From the NCBI RefSeq assembly GCF_021404405.1, contig NZ_JABFTV010000007.1, positions 1 through 64,000 of the forward strand: a DNA stretch of 64,000 bases, given 5' to 3'. Under the pieces are notes generated by a model. It saw only the letters and a program-made list of their open reading frames with translations, did not search any database and was not told where the DNA came from. Numbering within the stretch: the first letter of the stretch is position 1; every line of letters starts with the position of its first letter. A program made the position numbers and the translations under genes. The DNA is from Billgrantia aerodenitrificans (GTDB lineage: Bacteria > Pseudomonadota > Gammaproteobacteria > Pseudomonadales > Halomonadaceae). Positions 43,050 through 51,633 of the stretch are shown in pieces.

Positions 43050-43454
43050 ATGCACAAGGGAAGCTGCCTGTGCGGGAAAGTGAAATACGAGTACCGCGGC
43101 GAGATCGATGAAGTCTCCATGTGCCACTGTAAGCAGTGCCAGAAGGCCCAGGGTTCGGCCTTCGTCGCCGTGGCGCCGATCCGCTCGGCCGAGTTTTGCA
43201 TCACCCAGGGCGCGGCATACCTCAAGGAGTATCGCGCCACGCCGGGCAAGGTACGGGTGTTCTGCAGCGAGTGCGGTAGCCCGCTCTACAGCGCCCGTGA
43301 CGACCTGCCCGAGGCCAAGCGGCTGCGCCTCGGCACCCTGGATACTCCTGTATCGCCCAGCAAACGCTACCACGCCTGGGTCTCGTCAAAGGCTGAGTGG
43401 TTCGATCTCGCAGACGCGCTGCCTAGGTTCCCGCAAGCCGCGCCGAAGCCTTGA
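43050..43454 (+). CDS. GFA-family (CENP-V/GFA domain) zinc-binding protein
   Basis: A 134-aa protein with zinc cysteines in KGSCLCGKVKYEY (residue 6), SMCHCKQCQKAQGSAF (24) and RVFCSECGSPLYS (70). It is related to, but distinct from, the GFA protein at 29830. A sequence very close to its KVRVFCSECGSPL region occurs as a relic at 50133. Function beyond metal binding is unknown. AGGAAAAG precedes the start. Confidence 0.88.
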   Translation: MHKGSCLCGKVKYEYRGEIDEVSMCHCKQCQKAQGSAFVAVAPIRSAEFCITQGAAYLKEYRATPGKVRVFCSECGSPLYSARDDLPEAKRLRLGTLDTPVSPSKRYHAWVSSKAEWFDLADALPRFPQAAPKP

Positions 43455-43542
43455 TCCACCCCGATAGCCTGGCGTCGTCTGTTGGGTTGCCCTGGGTTAT
43501 TGGCTACGCTCAGAGGACTTTGTCACCACCGAGAACAACGAC

Positions 43543-44781
43543 ATGGCTCGCAGAACGCTTGGTTCCGTTTTCCTGGCAGCCGTGCTGTACCACCCCTACG
43601 CCGCCCTCGCGCTGCCGGCAGGGGAAGGTCGGGAGACGGTCGAAGCCGTCTGCGCTGCCTGTCACGGCGTCAACCTGATCGAGCGCAGCTCAGGGTACAC
43701 CCATGAGGAGTGGGACTTCCTCGTCTCCACCATGATCGACCTGTCGGACGCCCCCGAGCGGCAGGAAGAGATCCTCGGCTATCTCGCCGAGCACTTCCCG
43801 CCCAGCGATAATCGGGCCGCAACGCCCGCCGATGGCCCGCTGAGCATCCAGTTCGAAGAGTGGAAGGTGCCCACGCTGGGGCAGCGCTCTCGCGACCCGG
43901 TCGAAGCGCCGGACGGCAGCATCTGGTGGGTAGGGCAGTGGCTGGACATCCTCGGCCGACTCGACCCCGAAACGGGCGAGATGGAGGAGTTCGAGCTGCC
44001 CTCGGGCGCAAGGCCCCACTCGGTCAACATCGGCCCCGACGGCGCAGCTTGGTACACCGGCAACCGCAACGCCACCATGGGGCGATTCGACCCGCAAACC
44101 GGTGAGATCACCGAATATCCCATGCCCGACGAGGCCGCTCGCGATCCACACACCGCCGAGTTCACCGAGAACGGCACCCTCTGGTTCACCCTGCAGCAGA
44201 GCAACATGATCGGCCGGCTGGACCCGGAAACTGGAGACGTGCAATTGGCCACCAGTCCGCGTGAAGGCTCGCGGCCCTATGGGCTGAAGATCGCCGCGGA
44301 TGGCACGGTCTGGGCCTCCTGCAATGGGGCGAACTGCCTGCTGCGCGTCGAACCCGAATCGATGGAAGTGAGCGAGATCACCTTGCCCGAGGCCGGCACC
44401 ACGGTACGCCGACTCGATATCGACGAAGACGGCATCATCTGGTGGGTCAATTCCGGGCTGGGCCGGCTGGGGCGTTACGACCCCGACAGCGGCGATATCC
44501 AGGAGTGGGACTCGCCCAGCGGCCCGGACTCCCACCCCTACGCCATCGCCATGTTCGACGGAGCGGTGTGGTACAACGAAAGCGGCGTGCGGCCGGACAT
44601 GCTGGTGCGCTTCGATCCTGAAGCGGAAACCTTCCAGAGCTGGCCGATCCCCTCAGGCCCGGTACATGCCGGTATCTTGCGCCACATGCGCACCACCCTC
44701 GACGGCGAAGCGCTGCTGATCCATCAGAGCGGCACCAACCACATTGGCAGGGTGACCGTAGAAGGCAGAGACCCGCAATAG
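43543..44781 (+). CDS. Vgb-like beta-propeller protein with N-terminal haem-c motif
   Basis: A 412-aa exported protein. After a signal peptide (to about residue 24) a short cytochrome-c-like segment has CAACHGVNLIERS, a CxxCH haem-attachment site near residue 36. A seven-bladed propeller of the virginiamycin B lyase/NHL type follows, with the repeated LDPETGEMEEF/FDPQTGEITEY motif. True Vgb enzymes cleave streptogramin B, but most homologues are not resistance enzymes. The haem site suggests a periplasmic redox or sensory role instead. Confidence 0.83.
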   Translation: MARRTLGSVFLAAVLYHPYAALALPAGEGRETVEAVCAACHGVNLIERSSGYTHEEWDFLVSTMIDLSDAPERQEEILGYLAEHFPPSDNRAATPADGPLSIQFEEWKVPTLGQRSRDPVEAPDGSIWWVGQWLDILGRLDPETGEMEEFELPSGARPHSVNIGPDGAAWYTGNRNATMGRFDPQTGEITEYPMPDEAARDPHTAEFTENGTLWFTLQQSNMIGRLDPETGDVQLATSPREGSRPYGLKIAADGTVWASCNGANCLLRVEPESMEVSEITLPEAGTTVRRLDIDEDGIIWWVNSGLGRLGRYDPDSGDIQEWDSPSGPDSHPYAIAMFDGAVWYNESGVRPDMLVRFDPEAETFQSWPIPSGPVHAGILRHMRTTLDGEALLIHQSGTNHIGRVTVEGRDPQ

Positions 44782-44862
44782 GCTGCTCCGTGCAGGCTGG
44801 CGACACTTGCCAGGCTTGGTGGTTACTGTAAAGGTAGCGTAAACCTCGCCGCGGGTGATCGC

Positions 44863-45876
44863 ATGACAGTCGAACCTCCTCAGCAGATGCAGCAATCCTT
44901 TCACGATGCTCTCATGGGGCATCCGCTGATTCGCGAGTTGTGGAATCACTTCCCCGAGAACATGTTCCTGGTACGTGTGGAAGAGGACGGCCACTTCACG
45001 CTCGAGGCCGCCAACCCGGCGCAGATCGATACCATTGGCCGTGAGTGCCTGGGCCAGCCGCTGGCGGCATTCCTGCCCGCTGCTACGGCTGAGTCGATTT
45101 ATGCGCGCTACCGTGAATGCGTGGCGCGGAACAAGCCGATGCGCTATCAAGAGCATGCCGCCTTCTTCGATGAGGATGGCAACGAGCAGTACGGCTACTG
45201 GCTGACGCTGATCGTGCCGCTGCACAATGCTGACGACGACCCGCAGCGCGTCACTCATCTTTTCGGCATCTCTCAGGACGTGACCGAACTGCACCAGGCC
45301 CGGGATGCGCTGGAGCGGCACAACCAGGCGCTGGAAGCGCGCGTGGAGCAACGTACCGCTGAATTGCAACACGCCAACCGCGAGCTCAGGCTGCTCAACG
45401 GCCAGCTCGAGGAGATGGCCACCCGCGACTTCCTGACCGGTTGCTACAACCGACGACATATCGAGACCCTGGGCCAGCGCGAAATTGAACGTGCATGGCG
45501 CTATGGCACTTCGCTCAGCGTATTGATGATTGACCTCGATGCCTTCAAGCAGGTCAATGACACCCAAGGCCATGGCGCTGGGGATGCCGCGCTCAAACGC
45601 GTTGCCGCGAGCCTGCAGAGCGCCTTGCGCGCAAACGACCTGCTGGGCCGCTTCGGCGGCGATGAATTCTTGATCCTGCTACCCGAGAGCAACAGCGAAG
45701 ACGCCTGCGCCACCGCCGAGCGCCTGCAGCAGCAAACACTTGCGCTGACCGCCATCTCGATCAGCGTGGGGATTGCCACTCTGCGCCGCGATGACAGCCT
45801 GGAAAGCCTCGCCGCCCGCGCTGACCAGCAGCTACTCGCCGCCAAGCGGGAGTATCATCGAAAAGTGTCCGGTTAA
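44863..45876 (+). CDS. PAS-GGDEF diguanylate cyclase
   Basis: A 337-aa soluble signalling enzyme. A PAS-like sensor covers residues about 25-145, a coiled coil about 145-185 (ALERHNQALEARVEQRTAEL), and the GGDEF domain 188-330 with FGGDEFLILLP at 264-274. The inhibitory I-site RxxD is present as RAND at 256-259. It should make c-di-GMP from two GTP with product inhibition. No membrane segment or ligand-specific residue identifies the input. Confidence 0.92.
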   Translation: MTVEPPQQMQQSFHDALMGHPLIRELWNHFPENMFLVRVEEDGHFTLEAANPAQIDTIGRECLGQPLAAFLPAATAESIYARYRECVARNKPMRYQEHAAFFDEDGNEQYGYWLTLIVPLHNADDDPQRVTHLFGISQDVTELHQARDALERHNQALEARVEQRTAELQHANRELRLLNGQLEEMATRDFLTGCYNRRHIETLGQREIERAWRYGTSLSVLMIDLDAFKQVNDTQGHGAGDAALKRVAASLQSALRANDLLGRFGGDEFLILLPESNSEDACATAERLQQQTLALTAISISVGIATLRRDDSLESLAARADQQLLAAKREYHRKVSG

Positions 45877-45964
45877 ACGAATTCGCTCACCGTCAGACTC
45901 ATGACCAAGGTGCCTACCTTGCCATTGGCTCTTCGAAGACACCGGCCAGGGTGGGGTATGAGAG

Positions 45965-47590
45965 TCAACCGGTTGACCGGAGTGGCTCCAACCTCCAGCC
46001 CTGTCCAGTAGCGAGCAAGCGATCGGTCAGGCCGAGGTTATCCAGAAAGACGTCATCATGCGACACCACGATCAATGCGCCCTGGTAGCTGCGCAGCATG
46101 GCTTCCAGGGCCTGTGCCGAGGGCAAATCCAGATGGTTGTTCGGCTCATCGAGTAACAGCAGCTGCGGTGGCGTGTCGGCGTAGAGCAGGCAAGCGAGGG
46201 CTGCCTTCAACCGTTCCCCCCCACTCAGTGATCCACTGGGCGTCGCAATTTTCTGCGCATCGATCCCGAGCTGCGCCAAGCGCATGCGCAGGTCCGCCTC
46301 GGTCGCCGTGCGGTTGGCCGAGCGTAACTGCTCGAGCACCGTCTTTGCCGGATCCAGGTTCTCCAGCTGCTGGTCCAGATAGGCGCGCTCGGGCGTCACC
46401 TTGCAAACACCGGCCAAGGGCGTAACCCTGCCTGCCATCACGCGCAACAAGGTGGACTTTCCACAGCCGTTGGGGCCGATGACACCCACGCGCTGCTGGC
46501 CGCTCACCATCAGGCTGATAGCGCGGGTGGCTTGTGCGACGTAAGGCAGTTCCACGCCATCCAGATCGACCACGCGACGTTTTGCTGGCTGCGCAACGGG
46601 GAGGTCATGCAGGGCGATGAGCGCCTCCTCTTCGACGTGCTGCGCGGCATCTTTCACGCCCTGGTTGAGCTGGTCAAAACGGGCCGACTGGTTCCGGCGT
46701 AGTGCACCCGAGGACGCTTCGCTGCGCTCTTTCTGCCCATCCAGCAGCACCTTGGCTTGATTGGCCTCCTTGCCTTGCCGATAACCGCGTGCCTGGCGCC
46801 GCTGCTGACGTTCCAGCTGCTTGCGCATCGCCTGTGCTTCACGCTGGCGTTCGCGCTTACGCTCGGCCAGCGTTTCCAGAGCACTCTGTCGCTCGTGTGC
46901 CTTGGCCTCGGCATAGAAGGCGTAATTGCCCCCGTAGCTTTGCAGCCCGAGAGCAGAGAGCTCCACGATGCGCTGCATGGCGTCCAGTAGCTGCCTATCG
47001 TGACTGACCACGATCAGCCCGCGTGGCCAGCGTTGCAGCTGTTCGATCAGCACCCGCCGACTCGGCCGGTCGAGATGGTTGCTTGGCTCATCGAGGATCA
47101 GGAAGTCGGCGTTCGACAGCATGGCGCCTATCAGGGAAACCCGCATCGCCTCGCCGCCGCTGAGTACGCTGGCCGGTGTTTCGGCGTCAAGGTGGCCCAA
47201 GCCACTGGACTCCAGTTCTAGGCGCAGGCGCGACGGTAAGTCCCAGTCGTCGCCTACGGCATCGAAATCCTCCGTTGCCGTACTGCCCGCCTCGATGCGC
47301 GCCAGCGCATCCAGGGTATGCTTAACCCCCGCCAGCGTTGCCACTGTTGCATCATCAGGATGAACCACTTGCTGGGCCAGGTAATGCACGCTGCCGGAGC
47401 GCCGACAGTGCCCGGAGGTGGGCGGTAACAATCCGGCCAGGATGCGTGCCAGCAAGGTCTTGCCCACGCCATTGCGGCCAACCAGCCCCGTCGAGCGCAT
47501 GTCGAACTGCTCGTGAAGGCCGGAGAAAAGCACTCTGCCGTCGGGCAAAGCGTAAGAAACATCTTGAAGTACGAGATGGATATTCGTCAT
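45965..47590 (-). CDS. ABC-F family ATPase
   Basis: A 541-aa protein with two ABC domains and no membrane segments. Walker A motifs are GRNGVGKT (near 38) and GPNGCGKST (near 372), signatures LSGGEAMR and LSGGERLK, and Walker B motifs FLILDEPSNHLD and LLLLDEPNNHLD. The linker between domains (about 235-330) is a charged coiled coil (RKRERQREAQAMRKQLERQQRRQ). Family members act on the ribosome to modulate translation or confer antibiotic protection. The subfamily (for example Uup or YheS) is not clear. Confidence 0.9.
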   Translation of the reverse strand: MTNIHLVLQDVSYALPDGRVLFSGLHEQFDMRSTGLVGRNGVGKTLLARILAGLLPPTSGHCRRSGSVHYLAQQVVHPDDATVATLAGVKHTLDALARIEAGSTATEDFDAVGDDWDLPSRLRLELESSGLGHLDAETPASVLSGGEAMRVSLIGAMLSNADFLILDEPSNHLDRPSRRVLIEQLQRWPRGLIVVSHDRQLLDAMQRIVELSALGLQSYGGNYAFYAEAKAHERQSALETLAERKRERQREAQAMRKQLERQQRRQARGYRQGKEANQAKVLLDGQKERSEASSGALRRNQSARFDQLNQGVKDAAQHVEEEALIALHDLPVAQPAKRRVVDLDGVELPYVAQATRAISLMVSGQQRVGVIGPNGCGKSTLLRVMAGRVTPLAGVCKVTPERAYLDQQLENLDPAKTVLEQLRSANRTATEADLRMRLAQLGIDAQKIATPSGSLSGGERLKAALACLLYADTPPQLLLLDEPNNHLDLPSAQALEAMLRSYQGALIVVSHDDVFLDNLGLTDRLLATGQGWRLEPLRSTG

Positions 47591-47912
47591 GCGCTAGTCC
47601 TGCGATGCCAAGCACTCCCCCTGCGATAGGGGCCGGTGGAGACTGGCCGTCATAACAACGGCGGCATCAATGGCGCATTGGACGAACACCTCATATTGAA
47701 GGGATGGACCTCCGACTATACTGCATCCGTCCTCTGCCCGAAAACCAGGTAGAAGTAAAAACACCTTAAAGAAGGCGCCGATGCAACAGGTACGCTGCCT
47801 CGCCCTACAGCACCCGCGATGCCCCCGTTGAATCAGCTGAGTGAAGCGGTGCTAAACTGCTCCGCTCATTGCTCCTTTGTAAGGAAGCAGCACAACCGAG
47901 TAAGGACACTAA
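47591..47912. other. Intergenic region, no feature recognised
   Basis: This 322-bp gap lies between the divergent ABC-F gene and the TM2 gene. I see no convincing ORF, RNA or terminator. It must hold both promoters. AAGGACACTAA just before GTG 47913 is the TM2 ribosome-binding site. Confidence 0.4.
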
Positions 47913-48215
47913 GTGATAGAGATCAAGCAAAAGAACAGGATCATCGCCCTGGTACTTGCCATGTTCCTGGGCTTCTTTGGGGTCGATAGATTCTATTTGG
48001 GAAAATGGAAAACAGGCATTCTCAAAGCGGTGACTCTCGGGGGCTTCCTCCTCTGGTGGTTCATCGATGGCGCGCTCTTGCTGATGGATGCTTTCTTCCA
48101 TTCGCTGGGGAAGCAGAAGGGGTTCGTGAAAGACGGATCGGGAAATGAGCTGAAGTACGGGCTGTCGATGTACAGGCTGCAGAACGGCCGGTTCGAACAA
48201 GATTGGTTCAAGTGA
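47913..48215 (+). CDS. TM2 domain membrane protein
   Basis: A 100-aa protein with the TM2 signature: [29 protein letters not shown], a glycine/Asp-Arg-Phe turn, and a second helix [20 protein letters not shown]2 proteins are small two-helix membrane proteins of unknown function. It starts with GTG after AAGGAC. It is probably co-transcribed with the YciI gene 16 bp downstream. Confidence 0.85.
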   Translation: MIEIKQKNRIIALVLAMFLGFFGVDRFYLGKWKTGILKAVTLGGFLLWWFIDGALLLMDAFFHSLGKQKGFVKDGSGNELKYGLSMYRLQNGRFEQDWFK

Positions 48216-48231
48216 GCAAAAGGGAAGCAAC

Positions 48232-48531
48232 ATGACGAAGCAGTATGCTGTTTTAGCCTACGACTACACTGACACCGAGGCGCTGGATCGTCGCTTGGCC
48301 AATCGCGAAGCGCATTTGGATGGCCTTCGCCAGCTCGCCAAGCAGGGGAGTTTCCTCAGTGGCGGAGCGATACTGAATGAAGAAGGCAAGATGATCGGCT
48401 CGAATGCCCACTTCCAGTTTGCAGATCGGCAGGCCTTCGATGCCTGGCTTGCAACCGAGCCTTATATGATTGGCCGTGTTTGGGAGCACGTCGATATTCG
48501 CGAGGTGCGGTTGTTCGATCCGCATGGGTAA
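48232..48531 (+). CDS. YciI-family protein
   Basis: A 99-aa protein of the YciI/dimeric alpha-beta barrel family: YAVLAYDYTDTEALDRRLANREAHLDGLRQL with the family His-Asp pair region (REAHLDGL), then FADRQAFDAWLATEPYMIGRVW. Related proteins may act on small oxygenated substrates; the role is unknown. AAGGGAAG precedes the ATG. Confidence 0.87.
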   Translation: MTKQYAVLAYDYTDTEALDRRLANREAHLDGLRQLAKQGSFLSGGAILNEEGKMIGSNAHFQFADRQAFDAWLATEPYMIGRVWEHVDIREVRLFDPHG

Positions 48532-48626
48532 TTACCCAGGCACCAGTGAGCCATCCTGAGCAGGCAGGTCCAGCCGTGCACAAGGCTTGAAGAATGGCCG
48601 ATAGGGCGAAGCGCAGGAGAAAACGC

Positions 48627-49511
48627 ATGGCCTGCCTGGGGGTAGCCGTAGGCCTGCTGCTGGCGCTGGTACTCACCGGCGTACTGGCCATACAGGCTTG
48701 GCGAGTGGCCGACAACTGCGCGATGGAGCAAGCCTGGGCCTGGCTGCAATCCCAGGCGCCCGCCACCGTCGAAACGTTCGACCCCGCCATGGTGGAAGGC
48801 CTGCCCGATGCCGCCCGGCGCTATTTCCTATACACCATCGCCCCGGGCGCGCCGCTTCATGTCGTCAGCGAAATCCACATGAGCGGCGAGATCGGCCTCG
48901 GCACCAAGGAGGCGCCCGGCTATCGCCTCATGCAGGCACGCCAGATACTCGCTCCACCGTACGGTTTCATCTGGCGGCTCGAACAAGCCGGCGCCGGCCT
49001 CATGCAGATGAGCGGCTCGGACGGTATGGCAGAAGGCCGCTCCTGGACGCGCTTCTGGCTCAACGGCACGCTGCCTGTCGCCAGGGCCGGGGGCGACGAC
49101 AATCACCTGCGCGCCACGTTCGGCCGAGCTGTGGCGGAAGCCGCCTTCTGGGCTCCGGCAGCCCTGCTGCCCCAGCACGGAGTGCGCTGGGAAGAGGCCG
49201 GTGTGCGCTGGGAAGAGACCGGCGAGCACAACCTAGCACGAGCGATCATTACCCACGGCACCCTGGAACAAGCCATAGAGATCGCCGTGGCCGAGAACGG
49301 CCAACCGCGCTGGGTGCAGTTCCAGCGTTGGAGCGACGCCAACCCCGAGAAGGAGTGGCGACTCCAGCCCTTCGGCGGCTACCTCGATGACTTTCAAAAC
49401 TTCGAAGGCTTCACCCTGCCCACCAAGGTCGAGGCGGGCAATCACTTCGGCACCGAGGCGTACTTTCCGTTCTTTCGGGTGAGGGTGGAGGAGGTGCGGT
49501 TCTCGGTGTAA
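48627..49511 (+). CDS. DUF6544-like protein (intact parent of the relics)
   Basis: A 294-aa protein with an N-terminal membrane anchor (LGVAVGLLLALVLTGVLAIQ) and a large extracytoplasmic domain. GLPDAARRYFLYTI near residue 60 is a family-typical segment; the C-terminus is QPFGGYLDDFQNFEGFTLPTKVEAG. AGGAG at 48615-48619 favours ATG 48627 over ATG 48594. An internal repeat VRWEEAGVRWEETG is present. Two decayed copies of its 3' end lie at 50184-50357 and 53864-54311, so this gene marks one edge of a recombination hotspot. The family name is my best match and its function is unknown. Confidence 0.75.
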   Translation: MACLGVAVGLLLALVLTGVLAIQAWRVADNCAMEQAWAWLQSQAPATVETFDPAMVEGLPDAARRYFLYTIAPGAPLHVVSEIHMSGEIGLGTKEAPGYRLMQARQILAPPYGFIWRLEQAGAGLMQMSGSDGMAEGRSWTRFWLNGTLPVARAGGDDNHLRATFGRAVAEAAFWAPAALLPQHGVRWEEAGVRWEETGEHNLARAIITHGTLEQAIEIAVAENGQPRWVQFQRWSDANPEKEWRLQPFGGYLDDFQNFEGFTLPTKVEAGNHFGTEAYFPFFRVRVEEVRFSV

Positions 49512-49523
49512 CGGTGCTGCTTG

Positions 49524-50021
49524 TTATATGCCACTAACTATTTTCTTTAAAGATTCTTTTTCTAGGAAATCCGAGTCCAGCTTCACAAGCTTGCCGTTGT
49601 CTCCTATTATGAAAACGTATGATTTTTCTCTATTTCCCGAGTACACAACAGAGAGTTCGTTCTCAGACCACTTCTCAACTTCTCGGCCTTCCACAAAATA
49701 CTCTTGCATTATATTGATGCTGTCTTGGTCGCATCCCGAGTCATCCGTGCCGAAGAAAACATTCATAAAGAAAGAGCTGGCTGGGCATCCATAATCAAGA
49801 GTTTCATCATCCGTCATGTCGGAAAAAGCCAAAAACCTCTTCCCTAACTCATCTCCATACCTGAATATTAAAATATTCTGGCTGCCACCTGTGTCACCTA
49901 TCACGGAGAAGTTTCCTGGAATTTTAAATCTAAGGCCTGAGTAAACTAACTCAATGTCTGTCTTTGCAAACGTGTTAATGGAAAATAACAGAAGAGCAAT
50001 AGAAATTCCGAGCTTTGGCAT
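49524..50021 (-). CDS. Hypothetical secreted protein, AT-rich
   Basis: A 165-aa protein with a signal peptide (LGISIALLLFSINTFAK, residues 4-20) and a soluble domain with Cys in YGCPASSFF and GCDQDSIN. No family recognised. The gene is clearly AT-rich compared with its neighbours, and sits between the intact DUF6544-like gene and the first relic, so it is island cargo. AAGGAATGTGAA precedes ATG 50021. Confidence 0.65.
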   Translation of the reverse strand: MPKLGISIALLLFSINTFAKTDIELVYSGLRFKIPGNFSVIGDTGGSQNILIFRYGDELGKRFLAFSDMTDDETLDYGCPASSFFMNVFFGTDDSGCDQDSINIMQEYFVEGREVEKWSENELSVVYSGNREKSYVFIIGDNGKLVKLDSDFLEKESLKKIVSGI

Positions 50022-50132
50022 TTCACATTCCTTATGTCGTCATGGTTGCTCCTGATTTATAGCTTACGCTAATTCTGACCTTGGAAACATGGTAAATGGA
50101 TGTGTTTCTAGCGACTATGTTGACAGGCTCCG

Positions 50133-50357
50133 GTTATGCGGCAAGGTGCCGGGTGTTCTGCGCCGAGTGCGGCAACCCCCTCTAACCCCGAGAAGGAGTG
50201 GCGGCTCCAGCCCTTCGGCGGCTACCTGGACGACTTCCAAAACTTCGAAGGCTTCACCCTGCCCACCAAGGCGAGGCAGGCAATCACTTTGGTACCGAGG
50301 CGTACTTTCCGTTCTTTCAGGTGAGAGTGGAGGAGGTTCGGTTCTCGGTGCCGTAGC
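50133..50357 (+). pseudogene. Chimeric relic: GFA fragment joined to DUF6544 3' end
   Basis: Bases 50133-50183 encode, with a one-base shift, a copy of the GFA zinc motif (KV-RVFCAECGNPL). They are joined directly to a copy of the DUF6544-like 3' end (PEKEWRLQPFGGYLDDFQNFEGFTLPTK). That part then loses two bases near 50270, but continues recognisably to FFQVRVEEVRFSV. No intact frame remains. Confidence 0.8.
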
Positions 50358-50368
50358 GCTTAATGGTA

Positions 50369-50683
50369 CTAGGCAAGATCAGCGAGATGCTCAAGGGTTT
50401 CAGGATACTTCTGGACCAGCCGGATGAGTGTCATGGCCTGGGCATTGGGCTTGGCGCGGCCTTGCTCCCAATTCTCCAGCGTCCTGGGGTTGGTGCGGAG
50501 ATACATGGCGAATACCGGGCGGGACATATGCAGCCGCTCCCGCAGCTCGATGAGCTCGCTGGCTGTGACGTCGGGAACCTCCGCCAGCTCTACGGAGTGG
50601 GAGCGCAGCGTGCGCTTGCCTTGGCGCTCATCTGCCAATGCATCGAAGCCCTCGACGAGTTCGTCAAAGATGTTACGGCCCAT
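50369..50683 (-). CDS. NadS/HigA-like HTH antitoxin
   Basis: A 104-aa protein with the NadS/HigA-type layout: a short N-terminus (ELVEGFDALADERQGKRTLRSHSVE) and an Xre HTH (LIELRERLHMSRPVFAMYLRTNPRTLENWEQGRAKP, residues about 46-82). Such antitoxins usually follow a RelE/ParE toxin gene. Here the upstream gene on the same strand is another HTH protein, not a toxin. ATG 50683 has better spacing from GAGG than ATG 50689. Confidence 0.8.
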   Translation of the reverse strand: MGRNIFDELVEGFDALADERQGKRTLRSHSVELAEVPDVTASELIELRERLHMSRPVFAMYLRTNPRTLENWEQGRAKPNAQAMTLIRLVQKYPETLEHLADLA

Positions 50684-50710
50684 GGTCATGTCCTCGCGTT
50701 GAGTTGAAAG

Positions 50711-51112
50711 TCATGCATGGCCTTCACTTCGGGCGGTATCGAGGTGCTGGCGAACTACATAGAGATCTTGCACTAGGCCGCTGCGCAGCCGTTCCAGAGG
50801 AGGTTGGCCAGCAAACAGGGGATTGTGATTGGGCCGGCGCAGCCAGGAGTCCGCAGCGTCGGCTCGCGGCAGCAGGATCTGCAGAGCCTTGTAGATCCCC
50901 AGGATCAGCGACACGCGCTCAAGCTGATTGACGTCGAGACGGGCTGCAGTGGGCTGCTTGCGCCAGCGCCGATAGGTGGACTCAGGCACGCCAAGGAGCA
51001 AGGCGGCTTCCTGCCCCTTAAGCCCCCAGTCGTTGGCAATGTTGGGGTACGTACGCATCGCCGCTGCGCTCATTTCCTGGCGCTTTTCTACGGGTAGGTG
51101 GGGCATGGCCAT
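50711..51112 (-). CDS. Xre/MbcA/ParS-type antitoxin, toxin missing
   Basis: A 133-aa protein with an N-terminal HTH (WGLKGQEAALLLGVPESTYRRWRKQP) and a C-terminal MbcA/ParS/Xre toxin-binding domain (ILGIYKALQILLPRADAADSWLRRPNHNPLFAGQPPLERL). These antitoxins pair with RES-domain NAD+-degrading toxins, normally the next gene downstream. No RES gene is present: the next gene, 27 bp on, is the NadS-like protein. GGAGG precedes ATG 51112. Confidence 0.85.
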   Translation of the reverse strand: MAMPHLPVEKRQEMSAAAMRTYPNIANDWGLKGQEAALLLGVPESTYRRWRKQPTAARLDVNQLERVSLILGIYKALQILLPRADAADSWLRRPNHNPLFAGQPPLERLRSGLVQDLYVVRQHLDTARSEGHA

Positions 51113-51183
51113 GACGACCTCCGTTCGTCAAATGGAGGATATGCGCGTAATGATTGGCCATTTGGCCCAAGTCAGCAAGAAAA

Positions 51184-51495
51184 TCAACACCTTTCTAGCG
51201 CAATCCTAATCATTTCCCCTATGCTGACTTTCGTTCCTGGGATGTCAGGATTATCTCTCCAAATAGGATCTATCGGAGCGTACCCACGGCTCCTGGCAAA
51301 CCCATTCAGCTGGTAGGACTTACCTCCGGACTTGAAAATTGCTGCTTGCCCATCAACGCAGGCTACCACACCACTCTCTACGGTAAATGGCCATGTATCA
51401 CCAAACTCAGACCTTGACACCTCCAAGTCTGAGCCAAAGGCTTGTCCATAAGACATGGCAAAAGCCATCACTAACACAAGCTTTATCGAACGCAT
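51184..51495 (-). CDS. DUF2511 (YebY-like) secreted protein
   Basis: A 103-aa protein with a signal peptide (to about AFGSD, residue 22) and the DUF2511 motif VSRSEFGDTWPFTVESGVVACVDG, as in E. coli YebY. Function unknown. It is more AT-rich than the chromosome average and lies inside the island. ATG 51495 follows GAGG at 5 bases; the GTG two codons upstream is less likely. Confidence 0.75.
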   Translation of the reverse strand: MRSIKLVLVMAFAMSYGQAFGSDLEVSRSEFGDTWPFTVESGVVACVDGQAAIFKSGGKSYQLNGFARSRGYAPIDPIWRDNPDIPGTKVSIGEMIRIALERC

Positions 51496-51633
51496 ATGCA
51501 CCTCGAGAAAATTAAGTTATGGGAATACGGAGAGCTTCATGGTCACCAAGAAAAGCTATCAGTAAAGTTTGGGGCAGGTCATTTCATTCTTTCCAGCATT
51601 TGATCAAATGCTCGAGAGAGCACCTGCCCCAGC

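Noticed and set aside
43543..44781. Annotation as a streptogramin-resistance lyase
   Set aside because: The haem-c motif and wide spread of Vgb-like propellers make resistance an unsupported claim.
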